DNA of 64,000 nt from Tridacna crocea (GCA_943736015.1 OX031066.1:10916245-10980244), one strand, 5' to 3'; positions 12,861-24,492 are shown, counted from the first letter of the stretch. Numbers and translations: made by a program. Notes: generated by a model from the letters alone, not told the origin.

Positions 12861-14273
12861 TACTGGTTTCGGTTCCTTCTATCAATTTATTAGCAGCTGT
12901 GAAGAAGGACTAGGAATTTTCTTAAAACTACTTTATCATAAATCACCTGAAAATATTCAGTGTCGTATTCAAAGAGCTTCATTACTATGGAACAGCTGTG
13001 GCGTGCAAAAAATCCCATGGTGTATCCATGACCTATAAGTTCTCCATGTCGTATTTTAGTAGGACTGGTTGGAAATATTCACTCTCAGTAATAATTAAGA
13101 GCGAGTGGTCTGGAAAAACGTCATAAAATACCACTAAAACTGATCTTTCTTTTAAAAAAAATATGCACACGGTCCTGTTTTGGTTGCAGTTCCTAAATTA
13201 ACAGCAGTGAAACTATTGTTTGCATTTAAATAAGGGGTTCGTAAAAAAAGGTGACGTCTCTCACTTCATTGTGCCTAAGAAAACTGGGATGCATTTAGGG
13301 TTCAAAAACATGTACCCCGCGAAAACCCATCGATCGACGATAGATCCAATTTCTCTTTAATTAGATGAAGCTTTTCAATACTTTCCAACGTTAAAGTTTA
13401 CCTAAATAGTTGGAGCCTTACTGTCGTACGTTAATTTATATAAACGTCCATGTCTTTATCTACGTAAAATAAGGCCATGCACATAAAACATCATAAAATC
13501 CGATATGTAACACTCAACAAATGATTCAAGAAATTTATCACTCTATTTAACACACAACATCCAAAAAGTATCAGAAACTCGGGTTGGACGGGAATCCGGC
13601 GAAATCGATTCAGAAAACGTGGGAACGAACTATATTTGGGACGAGTTACTAGGACATTCTCTCGACATTTCTTTTATTTAAGAATAGTCTTAAAACTCGA
13701 TAGCCGTCTGTAATGGACCATTAAACGATTCAGTACTTCTTTCTAGGCAAAATTATATTTGTGAATGAGGGTTGCCCCTTTCTGTAACACTTTAATGGAG
13801 GTAAAGGAATTTCGTTTAAAAAATTTGTTAAGTTGCCGTTAACCCGCGATAACTACACATTTACATACCGGTTTTACTTCAAAAGTAGGGTAGTGTGAAA
13901 AAGAAGCGGATTTAACTCATAAAACGTAAGTGTTTTACAACCAAGTCTTTAATATCGGTTCAACATTGATTTATCTTGTTACCGATACCAGTTTCATTGG
14001 GCATTTTGCATTTTAAGTATCCAAATTTGTTGCTCAAACAGCGACAAGATTTGATGTCGGAGTTTGCTAAAGGAACCTATGAAGGGCCCGATAAGACCCT
14101 ACGTACACGATGAATGTCAAAATGTGAAATAACGTACGTAGGGTCTTATAAATAGGACTACTCTCGGTATAGAGACAATCCGGACAAAATCAGTTGAAAG
14201 TTCCGTACAGATTTTGTGCGCAAGTTTGAATTTTTATAATTTCCCAAACACAGCACAAAACTAGGATTTAAAC
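12861..14273. other. Unassigned non-coding DNA with one perfect hairpin
   Basis: No exon or repeat family recognised apart from the hairpin at 14091-14149, which is listed separately. Confidence 0.4.
14091..14149. repeat. Perfect 16-bp inverted repeat with 27-nt spacer
   Basis: ATAAGACCCTACGTAC at 14091-14106 is exactly complemented by 14134-14149. It could form a 16-bp hairpin. Function unknown; it may be a small foldback element. Confidence 0.8.
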
Positions 14274-14336
14274 AGATGTTTCGGTAACAGACGAGTTCGG
14301 TAACATAGACTTATAGAATAAATCGATTGGATGTTT

Positions 14337-14642
14337 GATTTGATTATTTTCGTTTATTTATCGTCGCTACCGGTTGCCCATCTGAGCGACGCCCCCAGAA
14401 GACGGTTAGTTGTTACGGGGGATAGTGCAAGGATACAGGACGAAACTACTGAGAATTCCGCCTGGTTCTTTAACGTGCTCGGTGTGTAGCACCGTCACAC
14501 GGGACCTCGGTTTAACGTCTCATCCGAAAGACTATTAGTAATTTTTAGTTGGCCAGCCGGGGATTCCAACCCACAACCTGTAGGACATTGTGTTCACAAG
14601 TCCTACGCTCTACCTACTGAGCTATATCGGCTGGTAAAATTG
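14337..14642 (-). mobile_element. Complete tRNA-headed SINE with Nin-like central domain
   Basis: Reading the minus strand from 14636: a tRNA-like head with a TAGCTCAGTAGGTAGAGC D-arm, a B-box GTGGGTTGGAATCCC, then the body motif GATGAGACGTTAAACCGAGG, and an A-rich 3' tail ending at 14337. The body motif resembles, from memory, the conserved metazoan Nin SINE domain. The 12-bp sequence GATTGGATGTTT flanks it on both sides (14325-14336 and 14643-14654). The opposite TIR of the host element shows the same site uninterrupted, which confirms the borders. Confidence 0.9.
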
Positions 14643-14890
14643 GATTGGATGTTTCGGTAACAAAGCAAATATATAGTGTTTATGTACCGTGACGTTCTTT
14701 ACACCCATTATATGGCATCTTTTGTTCACCCTTCCACCCTTTTATCCCTTGGTCATAATAAATTACTGAATGTGGCAAATAATGAGGTAGACACCAAGAC
14801 CGCAACAAAGATTTCTTCAAACTGCCGTGTATTGAACTGAATGTGCGTTTATGTGCACTCTTTTCGGCAATTTTTGTCCTCTTTTACAGG

Positions 14891-15127
14891 TTAACCCATT
14901 ACCACACGATCCCCTGAGAATGAGCCTTTTGCTATGTGAAACTGAGAAAATGCTGGTAACACTGTGGTAAAAGGAGAGAATGTTCCTGACCAGCATTTCC
15001 TCCTTTTCCCACAGTGTTTTCTACCCTTCCCAAACAAATTTCTATTTTTTAGTCACCCTTATTTTGTCGTCTGCAAATGCTTTCAATTTGGACCAGTCTA
15101 AAATTTTCTTGTATGGTAGAGAGTTAA
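14891..15127 (+). mobile_element. TTAA palindromic MITE, degenerate centre
   Basis: Begins TTAACCCATTACCACAC and ends with a GGTAGAGAGTTAA-type terminus. The right half has the family landmarks: TTTTGTCGTCTGCAAATGC, then TTTCAATTTGGACCAGTC. The central palindrome is rearranged; the left arm carries extra sequence. Confidence 0.85.
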
Positions 15128-15173
15128 GGATTTATATAACCGTATATAAACTTATACAACCTTATATCAGCTC

Positions 15174-15346
15174 TTAACCCTTTACTAATCCAGACTTTTA
15201 AGGAGTCTGAGAAGAAGCCTTTTGAAAATATCGTGAGAAAAGGAGAAAATGCTGGTCCGGAGCATTTTCTCCTTTTACCACAATGTTTTCTACCCTTCCT
15301 ATATCAAATTTCAATGTTTCAGTTATTTTGTTTTCTTACAGGTTAA
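15174..15346 (+). mobile_element. TTAA palindromic MITE, 3'-shortened
   Basis: TTAACCCTTTACTAATCC start. Central hairpin GGAGAAAATGCTGG / CCGGAGCATTTTCTCC with the family arms. The distal half beyond the AGTTATTTTG segment is missing. A further 5' fragment of the same family lies at 15391-15466. Confidence 0.75.
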
Positions 15347-15676
15347 GGATTTATTTAACCTTTATAAATTTATAACCTTATATTATCTCGTAACTCTTTA
15401 CGACACAATCCAGACTCACTCACTTTGAGGAGTGTAAGAAAGAAGCCGTTTGAAAATATCAGGAAATGGCGTGTGTTTTTAACTCTTTTCAAGACAACCG
15501 TTTAAGGAAGAAAGATAAAGATAATGGATTCAAACTTAATTTCGGTCTTTGATATTGAAGAGAAAACACTCCTGGCTATCAGCTGTTTTACCACAATATT
15601 TTCAAAAGGCTTCTTTTTAGGAATCGGACAAGAACAAAATTGATCTGTAAGTTAATTTATAACTTCTAAACTTCTT

Positions 15677-15916
15677 TTAACCCGTTCCCATAAAAGCCCT
15701 GGTTTTTACGTGCCTGCAGTACAAGTCTTTTGAAAACACTGTGGGAAAAGGAGAAATTGCTCGTTTCGAGCAATTTCTCCTTTTCCCACAGTGTTTTCTA
15801 CCTCTTAGTACAGTTTTCTTCCATTTTCATCAAATTTAAATTTTTTGTATGCAAACATATTCAGTTTGAAAGAGTCCAAAATTTGTCGTTTGGGAAAGAA
15901 AAGTCAGACTTTTTAA
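15677..15916 (+). mobile_element. TTAA palindromic MITE, hybrid centre, perfect 32-bp arms
   Basis: Terminal TTAACCCGTTCCC. The central palindrome 15732-15798 is 67 nt long: two perfectly complementary 32-nt arms around TTT. The outer arm matches the GGGAAAAGGAG subfamily, while the tip reads TTGCTCG...CGAGCAA as in the GGTGAAATTGCTCG subfamily, so it is a hybrid form. Both arms share the CACTGTG / CACAGTG variant. Confidence 0.9.
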
Positions 15917-16094
15917 GTTTTAAAGGTGGCCCTTCAGATTTTACAAAAGTGCAAAAGAATCATCCTTATACTCCCAAAGCCTTTTAATTTTGATTCATAA
16001 AACCGCAGTAGTCGAAATCCGTCTGACAACACGAGAAATTAGAGATTTACTATGGCCCAGGTTGACACCAACGGGAGACACTTTCTATTTTTAG

Positions 16095-16238
16095 ATGATC
16101 AATTCGCTAAGTTACTTACAGGAATACACAGAAGAAGCTTCAACCATAGCGTCCGAAGAAGACATTATAGAAAATAATTATTACATGTTTGTTATGATAG
16201 GAAATTTAAGCGTTATGAGTCATGTGCCAGTGACTTAA
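16095..16238 (+). other. Possible short coding remnant, 47 codons
   Basis: An open frame starts at ATG 16095, directly after a splice-acceptor-like CTATTTTTAG, and ends at TAA 16236. Its product is acidic in the middle (EYTEEASTIASEED). It lies inside the TIR element at 14274-17506 and could be a scrap of that element's protein. A second short frame with a plausible start (15524, MDSNLISVFDIEEK) runs into a MITE. Too short to prove coding. Confidence 0.2.
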
Positions 16239-16826
16239 CATTCCCACAATGCTTTATTAATTTTTGGCGCGAAATCTAAAAACAGCTTAAGAGGCTAGCA
16301 AACGTAGCCTTTTAAGGGAATACCATCAAAATTTTTTTTTCTGTTATTTTATGAATCTTAATTATTGATGATTTGTACTATTTTTTTCATATGAATTTCA
16401 GTGATATATATATTTTTTAATTTGGCGAGATGTAAAAATTCTAAATACCCACCTTTAACACATAAATGATTTTTACCTGTGCCACATTTTCGGTGATTCC
16501 ATCTTCCGCACCCGTCACAAGCTATATAGCATGAGATCGGCCTGTCATATTAATGTTGCACGTGATGCATGGATATTGATCAGACATTTTTGTTTCAGAA
16601 ACTCTGATTTTATGTCGCTCGACAGTGATTATGGTCTAACGAAGTGAATGCTTTATTTGGGTTTGGGTATAAAAAGAAAATGTCTTGTAACATCCATGAA
16701 TAACTGTGAACAAAAAGTGTTAAAATTTGAGGCTTAATTGTGATCGGTCACTTATACTATTGTTTTTATGTAGATATGTGAGAGATGCTTTATCTTATGG
16801 GTAACGGGAGGTGTGAAAACAGGCTG

Positions 16827-17056
16827 TTAACCCTTTACTCCACAGATACTCATTTCTACGCATTGCTTGTAGGAGCCTTTGGAAAACATTGTGGCAAAAG
16901 GTGAAATTGCTCGTGACGAGCAATTTCACCTTTTGCCACAATGTTTTTCTACACTATCAAAAGGTGTCATATACATATAAGAAACGGATTCAACCTTGCT
17001 GTTATTTAGGTTCAACTAGAGATACCATAGAAATGCCTTATGGGGTAAAGAGTTAA
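16827..17056 (+). mobile_element. TTAA palindromic MITE, GGTGAAATTGCTCG subfamily
   Basis: Ends TTAACCCTTTACTCCA and TGGGGTAAAGAGTTAA. The central palindrome at 16882-16949 has GTGGCAAAAGGTGAAATTGC arms around a TCGTGACGA tip. It is complementary over about 32 bp, with one extra T in the right arm. The internal halves differ from the other subfamily; inverted relatives are at 45084-45320 and 46243-46456. Confidence 0.9.
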
Positions 17057-17506
17057 AGACACACACCTATACAATAGGACAGTAAAATCATTTGCTTATG
17101 TGATGTAAGAAAAGGGACTTAATATGATCTTTCTGCATTGTGAAATGCTGAAAACATCAAGTATCGTTATAAACCGAAAGTTTTATTCATTTCAGATATT
17201 TCATACATAAAACAAGGAATAGAGGACGTAACAAACATATTATTTGTGAAACATTCATTTCATACTTTTTACACGTAAAACATGGGATAAACAACGTAAC
17301 AAACATATTATTTATTAAACATAGTGGGAATTACAAAAAAGGTGACACATAATGATTTTTTTGACAAAACAAAGGCAGGCAAGGGATATAAAGAACAACA
17401 AGGTACGTACACACTATAATTGCTTTGTTACCAAAACATCCAATCGATTTACTCTGTAAGTCTATGTTACCGAACTCGTCTGTTACCGAAACATCCGTAA
17501 ATCGTG

Positions 17507-17915
17507 GCTTGTGTATTCAATATTCTTTCAATATTTTCAATTCAAACGATGATCATGAGAAAATACAGTGCATTTCATCAGTGACTCGAGCTGTTTACGT
17601 TCCCGAAAACATTCGAAATGGCCGCCATGCACGATAAATTTCGTCCCTGATTTTTCTGAGATAAAGATGTTGTAAACGACTTCTACAAGCTTTTTATGTA
17701 ATGAATGGTTTAACAATTTGTTTTTTGTCATGATTAGTATTAAAATTTAATTGCATTTCACTGCAATACAGATAAAAGCGACGAAACCGAAAGTCGGTAT
17801 AGCGTCCTATATTTGCTACCGGAAAATTTCCAATGGACTTGAGACGGTACGGTGTATAGCAAATGTCCAAATATGAAAAAAGATCACCGGGGCGTCTCAT
17901 TATTGAGACTAGCCT
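17507..17915. other. No supported feature
   Basis: Sequence between two transposon boundaries. Short overlapping frames on both strands (17425-17900) show no domain or splice signals that I can support. Confidence 0.4.
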
Positions 17916-19287
17916 TCATATCAGCCCTCTTTAAACACTTCTGGAATTAATATGATTTTACCCACATCTTTTCGAACGGCTCTAATCAACAAAGTTTCCA
18001 GCAGCTAATAAAATGGGCATTAAACGTTAGATAAATGATTAATCTTTAAAAGCACACAAAATATGCTGCAAAATACCAATTAAATAAATGGGAATTCACC
18101 TTTTTTCCCAATGTAAATAAATCCAGGGCAATTTGTAAACAACTAACACAGCAACTTCCATTGGTCAGGCATGCGCACTCAATGGAATTTGAATTTTGTA
18201 CAGTCTGGTTCCCTAACCCTATACAGCCAAATTTGATCAAGGTGCGTATGTTTACAGCAAAATTCGCAACTAAACCGTCCTGTAGTGTGTCAGAGATACT
18301 GCAATTTCTGCCGAGACATGCTCATTGATAAGATCACCATGTTTTGATTTCTGGTGAAGTAGGTCAACGGTTATTTACGTTGAAAAGTACAGATTTGCAC
18401 ATAGGTAAGAGTTGGATATTAACTAACACCACGGGTAAGACACAATATAGGGATCATTTGAAAAAATTGGTTGTTATGTCAAGTTATTTTATATTTACAC
18501 CAGTCCTACATCAGTGAAACCTATGTGTAATCATTTGTTAGTGTATGTTCAAGTCTCAGCCAAAATTTGAGCACCTAAGATCAAAAGGCCTCTGAGATAT
18601 AACATGAAACGTACCCCAAAAATGGTGCTTTTTTTGCGTTATGTTGTTGCACTTAGAATTTCACTCTTTTTTCAATTTGTACTACTTGTTAAATATTCTG
18701 GTAAGTGCTCATTAGGTATATTCAACAGTTATTAAAATTATCAAGGATTAATTTGATGTTTGATTTGTTAAAATTGGTTAAAGAACATGAAAAATATGAC
18801 GAAAACTGTAAATGTAGTAGCATGTTATGCAAATTTAATCTTGAAAATCTCTTGTTTGTTATAGGTTGAAAAAACCTTCTTAATACAACTTTTTTAAGTA
18901 CTTTTGTTATAGAATTACAACTATGATAAGGCTGATCAACATGGAAAAGCATTTGGAAGTGTTATTAACAAAAAAAAATTTTCATGATTTTTTCAAATGT
19001 ACAAAATGCCTTTTCAGAAAAATAGTAGAGTCCGTAACCATGTAAAATTCAGTGGATATAAGTCTCTAAAGATACTTCACAGCAATTCATTATTCACTCA
19101 TGACCTACACAGATTTCAGAAAATACATTCGACAACATCTTTCCCCTAAGACAAAGCGGTTAACCAACTTTAATGGTTACGGACTCTACAAAAAATGTGT
19201 AGTGTCCGTAACCTTAAAAAACCCCCAGTTTTCCTCATTTTTTTTGCCCCACTTAAAATCACAAATTATGTTCTAATGTATTATTAT

Positions 19288-20540
19288 CCTCCGCCGTAGG
19301 CGGAGGGATATAGTTTTAGCGTTGTCCGTCCTTCCTTCCGTCCGTCCGTCCGTGTGTCCGTCCCGGCAAATATCTCCAATACCATTGGACAGAATTTCGT
19401 GAAACTTTATACACATGTACAATGACCCATTCTCCCGAGACACTTTTTTTGTTTTTTTTTGATTCGTTGCAAAATGGCCGACTGAGAGCGATTTTAAGTT
19501 TCACTTAAGTAACACTTAGGTATACTTTTGATGTTTGGAGTCTTCTCTTCAAAACTATACAAAGTTTTTACATTGAACTTGTCACATCTGTCAACCTCCA
19601 TTAGGAAATGCAGGAAAAGAAGTTTCACCTACGTTGAACGTGCAATACCACAGTTATTTGCCCTTGTTTTTGTAGTAAGGTGTCGTGGAAAAAGGGGGTT
19701 TCATGTTATATTTCATTCCATTTCTTGTGAAGGCAACTCTTTCCACATTTCTTGAAGGAATTGAATGCAATTTTGATAGAATATTTTTTGTCATGTGACC
19801 TATTGCATATTGTTAACATTTTGCAATTTGTAGCTGCGTCATGAAAAAAGGGGGCTTCATGTTTTATTTCATTTTATTTCTTGTGAATGCAACTCATCCT
19901 ATATTTCTTGACAGAATTGAAATGAATTTTCACAGATTGCTTCTCATCATTTGACCTATCGCATATTCTCAAGGTTTTACTATTTGTAGCTGCGTCATGA
20001 AAAAAGGGGGCTTCATGTTTTATATCATTTTATATCTTGTGAATGCAACTCGTCCCATATTTCTTGACAGAAATGAATAGAATTTTCACAGAATGTTTCT
20101 TATCATCTGACCTATCACATATTCTCAACGTTTTGCACTTTGTGGCTGTGTCATGAAAAAAGGGGGCTTCATGTTTTATTTCATTCTATTTCTTGGGAAG
20201 GCAACTCCTCCCACATTTGGCAGATTTGAATGGAATTTTTACATTATCATGTGACTTAACACAATGCCTCCCACATTTCTTGGCAGATTTGGATGGAATT
20301 TTCTCATGATCATGTGACCTACGGCATATTGTCAAGGCTTTGGGATCATGGAATAAGGGGGCTTCATGTTATAATTTAATTTTTTACCTGTATCTCTTTA
20401 ATTACTGGACATACCTCAACAGATTTGGACGAGATTTTCACAGATTATGCAACCTAGCACATGTTGTCAGGGTTTTGCAATTTATCACTCTATCATGGAA
20501 AAAGGGGACTTCTTTATACTTTTGTATCAAAAAAGGTCTT
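19288..20540 (+). mobile_element. Tandem-core element, ~156-bp repeats
   Basis: Opens with a short hairpin, CCTCCGCCGTAGGCGGAGG (19288-19306), followed by a TCCGTCCGTCC-rich tract. Six units then repeat at about 156 bp, each marked by AAAAAGGGGGCTTCATG (near 19694, 19851, 20006, 20161, 20355 and a weaker one near 20505). The fifth interval is longer because of a partial duplication. This layout of leader plus tandem core resembles bivalve 'pearl'/Helitron-derived repeats; I infer kinship from layout only. Confidence 0.75.
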
Positions 20541-20568
20541 TTTTTTTGGGGGGGGGGGGGCGGGGGGG
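20536..20568 (+). repeat. Homopolymer T/G tract
   Basis: A run of T is followed by twelve G, one C and seven G. G-quadruplex formation is possible. Length is likely to be polymorphic or misassembled. Confidence 0.8.
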
Positions 20569-21970
20569 ATGTCATTTCAACGAAATTACTTGTTTTCATC
20601 AAATATAGCATCCCTTGTTTATTTTGAGGATCATGATTGGTGATGTAATACAGTAAATCTCCTTGATTGCATCATATCTATAAACACCATTTTTTCCACT
20701 GTGGCATCACTGTAAATAGTTTAGTCACAGAAAATCTATTCAAATGATTCATTATAAATCAGATTGTTTTATCAGCTTAATATGGTTCCAACATTAGAAA
20801 ACACCAAAGTTTTCCAGCTAATAAGTTAATAAAAGTTAAGTTTATTTCCCATCTTTCTTTACCAATAATTGTGTAGTGTCCGTAACCAAATTATTATAAA
20901 ACTAAAATTATACTTTTGCTGCACAAAAAAACAAAATTTAGCTGTCTTTTACATTCTGTAGGTAACATTAATAATTGAAAAAGCTTTATTGGCACAATTT
21001 ATATTTTCAAGATACATTTTGTTGAAATGGTAGTTTTCTCCCTTAATATCATTCATTGAGATATAATTGCAGTATTTTATAAGCGTCAGTAACTTAAAGG
21101 CAGACATATTTCCAAAGCTTAAATATCCATTATTCAGACAGGATACAATTCCAAATAAAATACCAGAACATGTTCTTTACACAGATGATAATAAAGAATG
21201 GTGTGAAAGTTACATACACTACATGATTTAATACATAGTATATATCAAATATTTTGACATTAAGTTACACAGAAATAATAATAACATAGCTTGTGTTAAA
21301 GATGCCTATCTACAGCTGGTGAGCAGAAGCGCTGTTAATTTTGAAAAGAAAAATAGAATGGCACAGAAATCTGTCCTTTATGTATACAAGGATAAATTGC
21401 TGACATATATCGTGTAAATGAAAAAAGAAACACGGGGGTTTGTGTGAAAACCGAAAATTGGCCGGAAGAAAACTGGCCGACGATCGAAGCTGTAAACAAT
21501 GGCGGTGACTCACGGAAATTTATCGTTGGTTTCCGCCCAGAGTCGGATACGGTGTAACTTACATATAGGCCTCGATCTCCATCTAAAAATAGAGGCTGCA
21601 ACAGAGAAACATCTATTTTCCTTTATTTACCGCATCAAGGCCAAGGTCAAATATAGTCACATTACAGAATGCATGATCATCATACCAATCTACCCAAGTG
21701 TATAACGGATATCGAAAATCTTCGATTCAAAATCCGGAAACGACCAGTCTGTTTACATTGAAGGCCACAAGTCCGCGAAATGCATTTTCTATCAGGCGTA
21801 ACCTAAGCAACCTTGCAACCGTCAGGCGCAATATTTGGCATAGATATATAAGAATGACTATATTTTGATAAAAAAAACAAACAAAATGAGTTAAAACTGG
21901 CTTAAAATGAGTATTATTGCCTCTTTAATTGATTTTGATAACACTTACAAGCCAGACATTGAAACTTACT

Positions 21971-22199
21971 TTAACCCATTACCACTCAATCCCTGATTTT
22001 GACGCCCCTGAGAAAGAAGCCTTTTGAAAACACTGTGGGAAAAGGAGAAAATGCTGGTAACCAGCATTTTCTCCTTTTCCCACAGTGTTTTCTACCCTTT
22101 TCAGAACAAATTTCTATTTTTCAGTCACCTTTATTTTTTCGTCTGCAAATGCTTTCAATTTGGACCAGTCTAAAATTTTCTCGTGTGGTAATGAGTTAA
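21971..22199 (+). mobile_element. TTAA palindromic MITE, perfect 33-bp arms (reference copy)
   Basis: The cleanest copy. Ends TTAACCCATTACCAC and GTGTGGTAATGAGTTAA. Central palindrome 22026-22092 is 67 nt: two perfectly complementary 33-nt arms around one A. Both arms carry the CACTGTG / CACAGTG variant. The right half has GTCTGCAAATGCTTTCAAT and GGACCAGTCTAAAATTTT. TTAA at both ends and terminal CCC suggest piggyBac-type mobilisation; that is inference. Confidence 0.95.
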
Positions 22200-22272
22200 G
22201 GCCAAAATCAATTACAATATACTGTTTAACACAAACATAATTTAGATGCCTACAAATCGAGGGCTAAGTGCA

Positions 22273-22488
22273 AAACTATTGTAACTAAAAACCCATCTTA
22301 AACACCCAAGTTTAGAGGCAAATTTGACTCCTTAGTAAACAATGTAAATTTAGGTGCCATTGCTCATGATGAGCAATGGCACCTAAATTTACATTGTTTA
22401 CTGAAGAAAACATCTTATAACCCCTATAAAGGAGTCAGTTGTGCCCCTAAACTTGGGGTTTTAGATTGGTTTTGAGTTACAACAGTTT
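22273..22488. mobile_element. Full-length foldback element with 67-nt perfect centre
   Basis: The two halves are inverted copies along the whole length, starting AAACTATTGTAAC and ending GTTACAACAGTTT. Imperfect internal loops lie around GACTCCTTA / TAAAGGAGTC. The centre 22335-22401 is two perfect 33-nt arms around a single G, with tip TTGCTCATGATGAGCAA. Arm length, total length and tip closely parallel the MITE palindromes although the flanking sequence is unrelated. Confidence 0.9.
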
Positions 22489-22519
22489 CGCAGTCGAATA
22501 TTCTATTTTACTTACTTTG

Positions 22520-22700
22520 TCTGGTGTTCATTTGCTGGTTGATTGGAGTTTAATGCCTCTTTCAACATCTATGTTATATCACGGCAGTCAGTGCATCCCA
22601 TGTTTTCCTGGCTTACTCACACCAGTACTTACACAACCTTCTTTCCATTCGCTGACAACTTTCCCACTTGATGCAGAGGCGGGAGGTGAAATTGAACATT
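22520..22700 (-). mobile_element. SINE remnant, 3' part
   Basis: GATTGGAGTTTAATG, TATATCACGGCAGTCAGTGC, TTTTCCTGG, CAGTACTT and GACAACTTTCCCAC match in order the SINE at 45603-45930. The tRNA-like head is not present. The overlapping 83-residue plus-strand frame is a by-product. Confidence 0.7.
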
Positions 22701-24116
22701 TTACACTTCGTTTTTGAGCCCAAAGAAATAACAGACATTTCCAAAAAGTTGATGAAAGACTATAAATATGTTTATTTCCATTAAAGGAAAAAGCGTAGTG
22801 TCCGTAACTAGACCACGAACAGATTTATATCTATATCAGAACTATCATGTGCCCAAAAAAAGAACCTTTGCTAATAGTTTTCATGTTTATTCCTACAGAA
22901 ATAGGTATATGAGAACATAATATGATATCATTCATACGAAAACAGTTGTCAAAGAGTTCATTTCTTTTTTCTGCATTGTCCATATTTGTATTCGCAAAAA
23001 TTACTGATATACAGGGATTTTTTTTTAATTAAATCATAAATTACATAATAAAGTATTGAAATAAGCACAGTTCAATACAAATTTCAAGATAATAGACAGA
23101 TTTGCCTTTGTCATATTCATGTAGAGTCCGTAACCAAATTTACAGCTTTTTCGTTTTCAAAATTTGAATTGATATAGACAGAGTCTAATAAAACTTTTTT
23201 TTATTTCTGTATGTTGATTATAAGTTAAACTTCAAGTTTTGTGTAATAATAGTGTCTAAAGATGAGAACTTAATTTTTGAGCAGAGTTGAAACATGGCAA
23301 TTTTTCAGCAATATTTTTTGCAAGATTTCTTGTAAGGATTATGAGATGTAATTATCATTTTGGGTTGTATTTTTTGTTTTATACCAGTTAAAAATATGAG
23401 GAAATTTGAATTGTATGACATAAAAGAAAAAGAAAAACATAAATTCAAGTATTTTATTGATGTTATATCCCTGTGTAGTGTCCGTAACAAGCTCTAGAAG
23501 GTCAATTTGTCTGCTAACAAAAAATGTATTTCGTGCGCAGCAATCTACAAGATATTTTGGTTTCTTGAACTTAAAGCATAGTACTAAATGAAAAACTACT
23601 TCTTTTGTCAATTTAGGGACCTTCATTTTTCACCCCCAAGTGCAACACTACTGTTCCCTATATTGTGTCTTACCTGACCAGTTTTTTTGTAAAGATTAAT
23701 AATTTATCTAACGATTACATGCCCATTTTATTAGCTGTCATTGGAAATTTTGTCACATAAAGCTATTCGAAAAGATGCGGGTAAAATCATATTTTTTTCC
23801 AGATACTTCAAATGAAGGTTGGCCTGAAGGGGTATGCGAAGAACAGTACTTAACAAAAATAGCATCGGAGCAGACACCTTCAGACTGAAGGTAATCACGG
23901 CTGTGATTGTAGATCTAATTATTACAAGATATTCCAAGTTGGCGCCATTTAAAAAAATTTAGTAGCCATATTTTTTGTTGGTCAAACTACGGGTTCTTTC
24001 CCCAGTGTTTCATGGCATTGAGTCATGTATGGCCAGAACATTGCTAGATCTATAGGTTTATGACACTGGTATTGATCTTTTTTTTTTTTTAGATCTATTT
24101 CTGATGGTCCCATTAC

Positions 24117-24171
24117 ATACAAATCATGGGAGCCAAGTATGAAACATCAAAGTCGGCTACAAATTCTTGCG
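24117..24171 (-). CDS. Weak candidate exon
   Basis: On the minus strand an acceptor-like CTACCAG precedes a short open stretch (reading EFVADFDVSYLAPM) that meets GTAATG. It would lie downstream of the exons at 26957-27108 and 26036-26112 on the same strand, but its phase does not join directly to 26036, so another exon would be needed. The block is only 55 nt, so this may be chance. Confidence 0.2.
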
Positions 24172-24236
24172 CTGGTAGATCTAGGCTGGTGAATGATTTA
24201 AAGTGCCTAAGTTCATAAATAGTCCTATGTGTATTT

Positions 24237-24492
24237 TAACCAGGGGTAAGCTTTGACCATACAATCCCCAGTTTGAGCGACCCTGAGAAGGAAGGCTTTT
24301 GTAAATACTAAGAAAAGGTGAAAATTATGGTAACCAGCATTTGCCATGATTTGGTCCTTTTCCCCATGATATTTTCTACCTTTTCAAAAGGCAAAATTAA
24401 AACAAATATTGGAGATGTTTGAATTGTCACCTAGTCTGCAATTTCTTTCAATCGTGTTGATTCTAAAGTTTTGTTGTTTGCTAAACATCTAA
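24237..24492 (+). mobile_element. TTAA palindromic MITE, degenerate
   Basis: TTAACCAGGGGTAAG and CCATACAATCCCCAG at the 5' end; the centre contains ATGGTAACCAGCATTTG and a disrupted right arm. The 3' terminus is weak. Confidence 0.6.

Larger units (their letters stand above)
14274..17506. mobile_element. Long-TIR DNA transposon with SINE-interrupted left TIR
   Basis: The left arm (14274-14710 without its SINE) is inverted at 17410-17506. Both contain GATGTTTCGGTAACAGACGA, then AGTTCGGTAACATAGACTTA, a second GATGTTTYGGTAAC and GTTTGTTACC-type sequence. Each TIR is about 100 bp and carries the GATGTTTCGGTAACA box twice. I could not define a clear target duplication. The interior holds several MITEs and one short plus-strand frame (16095-16238) but no recognisable transposase. 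Superfamily undetermined. Confidence 0.75.
17916..23870. mobile_element. Large inverted-repeat element (~6 kb), boundaries approximate
   Basis: Left arm 17916-18060 and right arm about 23690-23860 are inverted copies: AATATGATTTTACCC, CATCTTTTCGAA, AGCTAATAAAATGGGCAT, CGTTAGATAAAT and ATTAATCTTTA occur in the same order on opposite strands. A further inner block, GGTAAGACACAATATAGGGA, is shared between 18434-18453 and 23656-23675. The interior carries seven GTAG(A/T)GTCCGTAAC motifs, a tandem-core element, MITEs and a SINE. No transposase found. The outermost left terminus differs from the right, so exact ends and target duplication are unresolved. Confidence 0.65.

Noticed and set aside
14540..14636. 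Genuine tRNA gene
   Set aside because: A- and B-boxes and a tRNA-like fold exist, but it is the head of a SINE with a body, A-rich tail and target duplication.
21499..21705. ATGGCGGTGACTCACGG start with a 68-codon frame
   Set aside because: Good start context, but it lies inside a transposon interior, overlaps an 88-codon antisense frame and has no recognisable protein.
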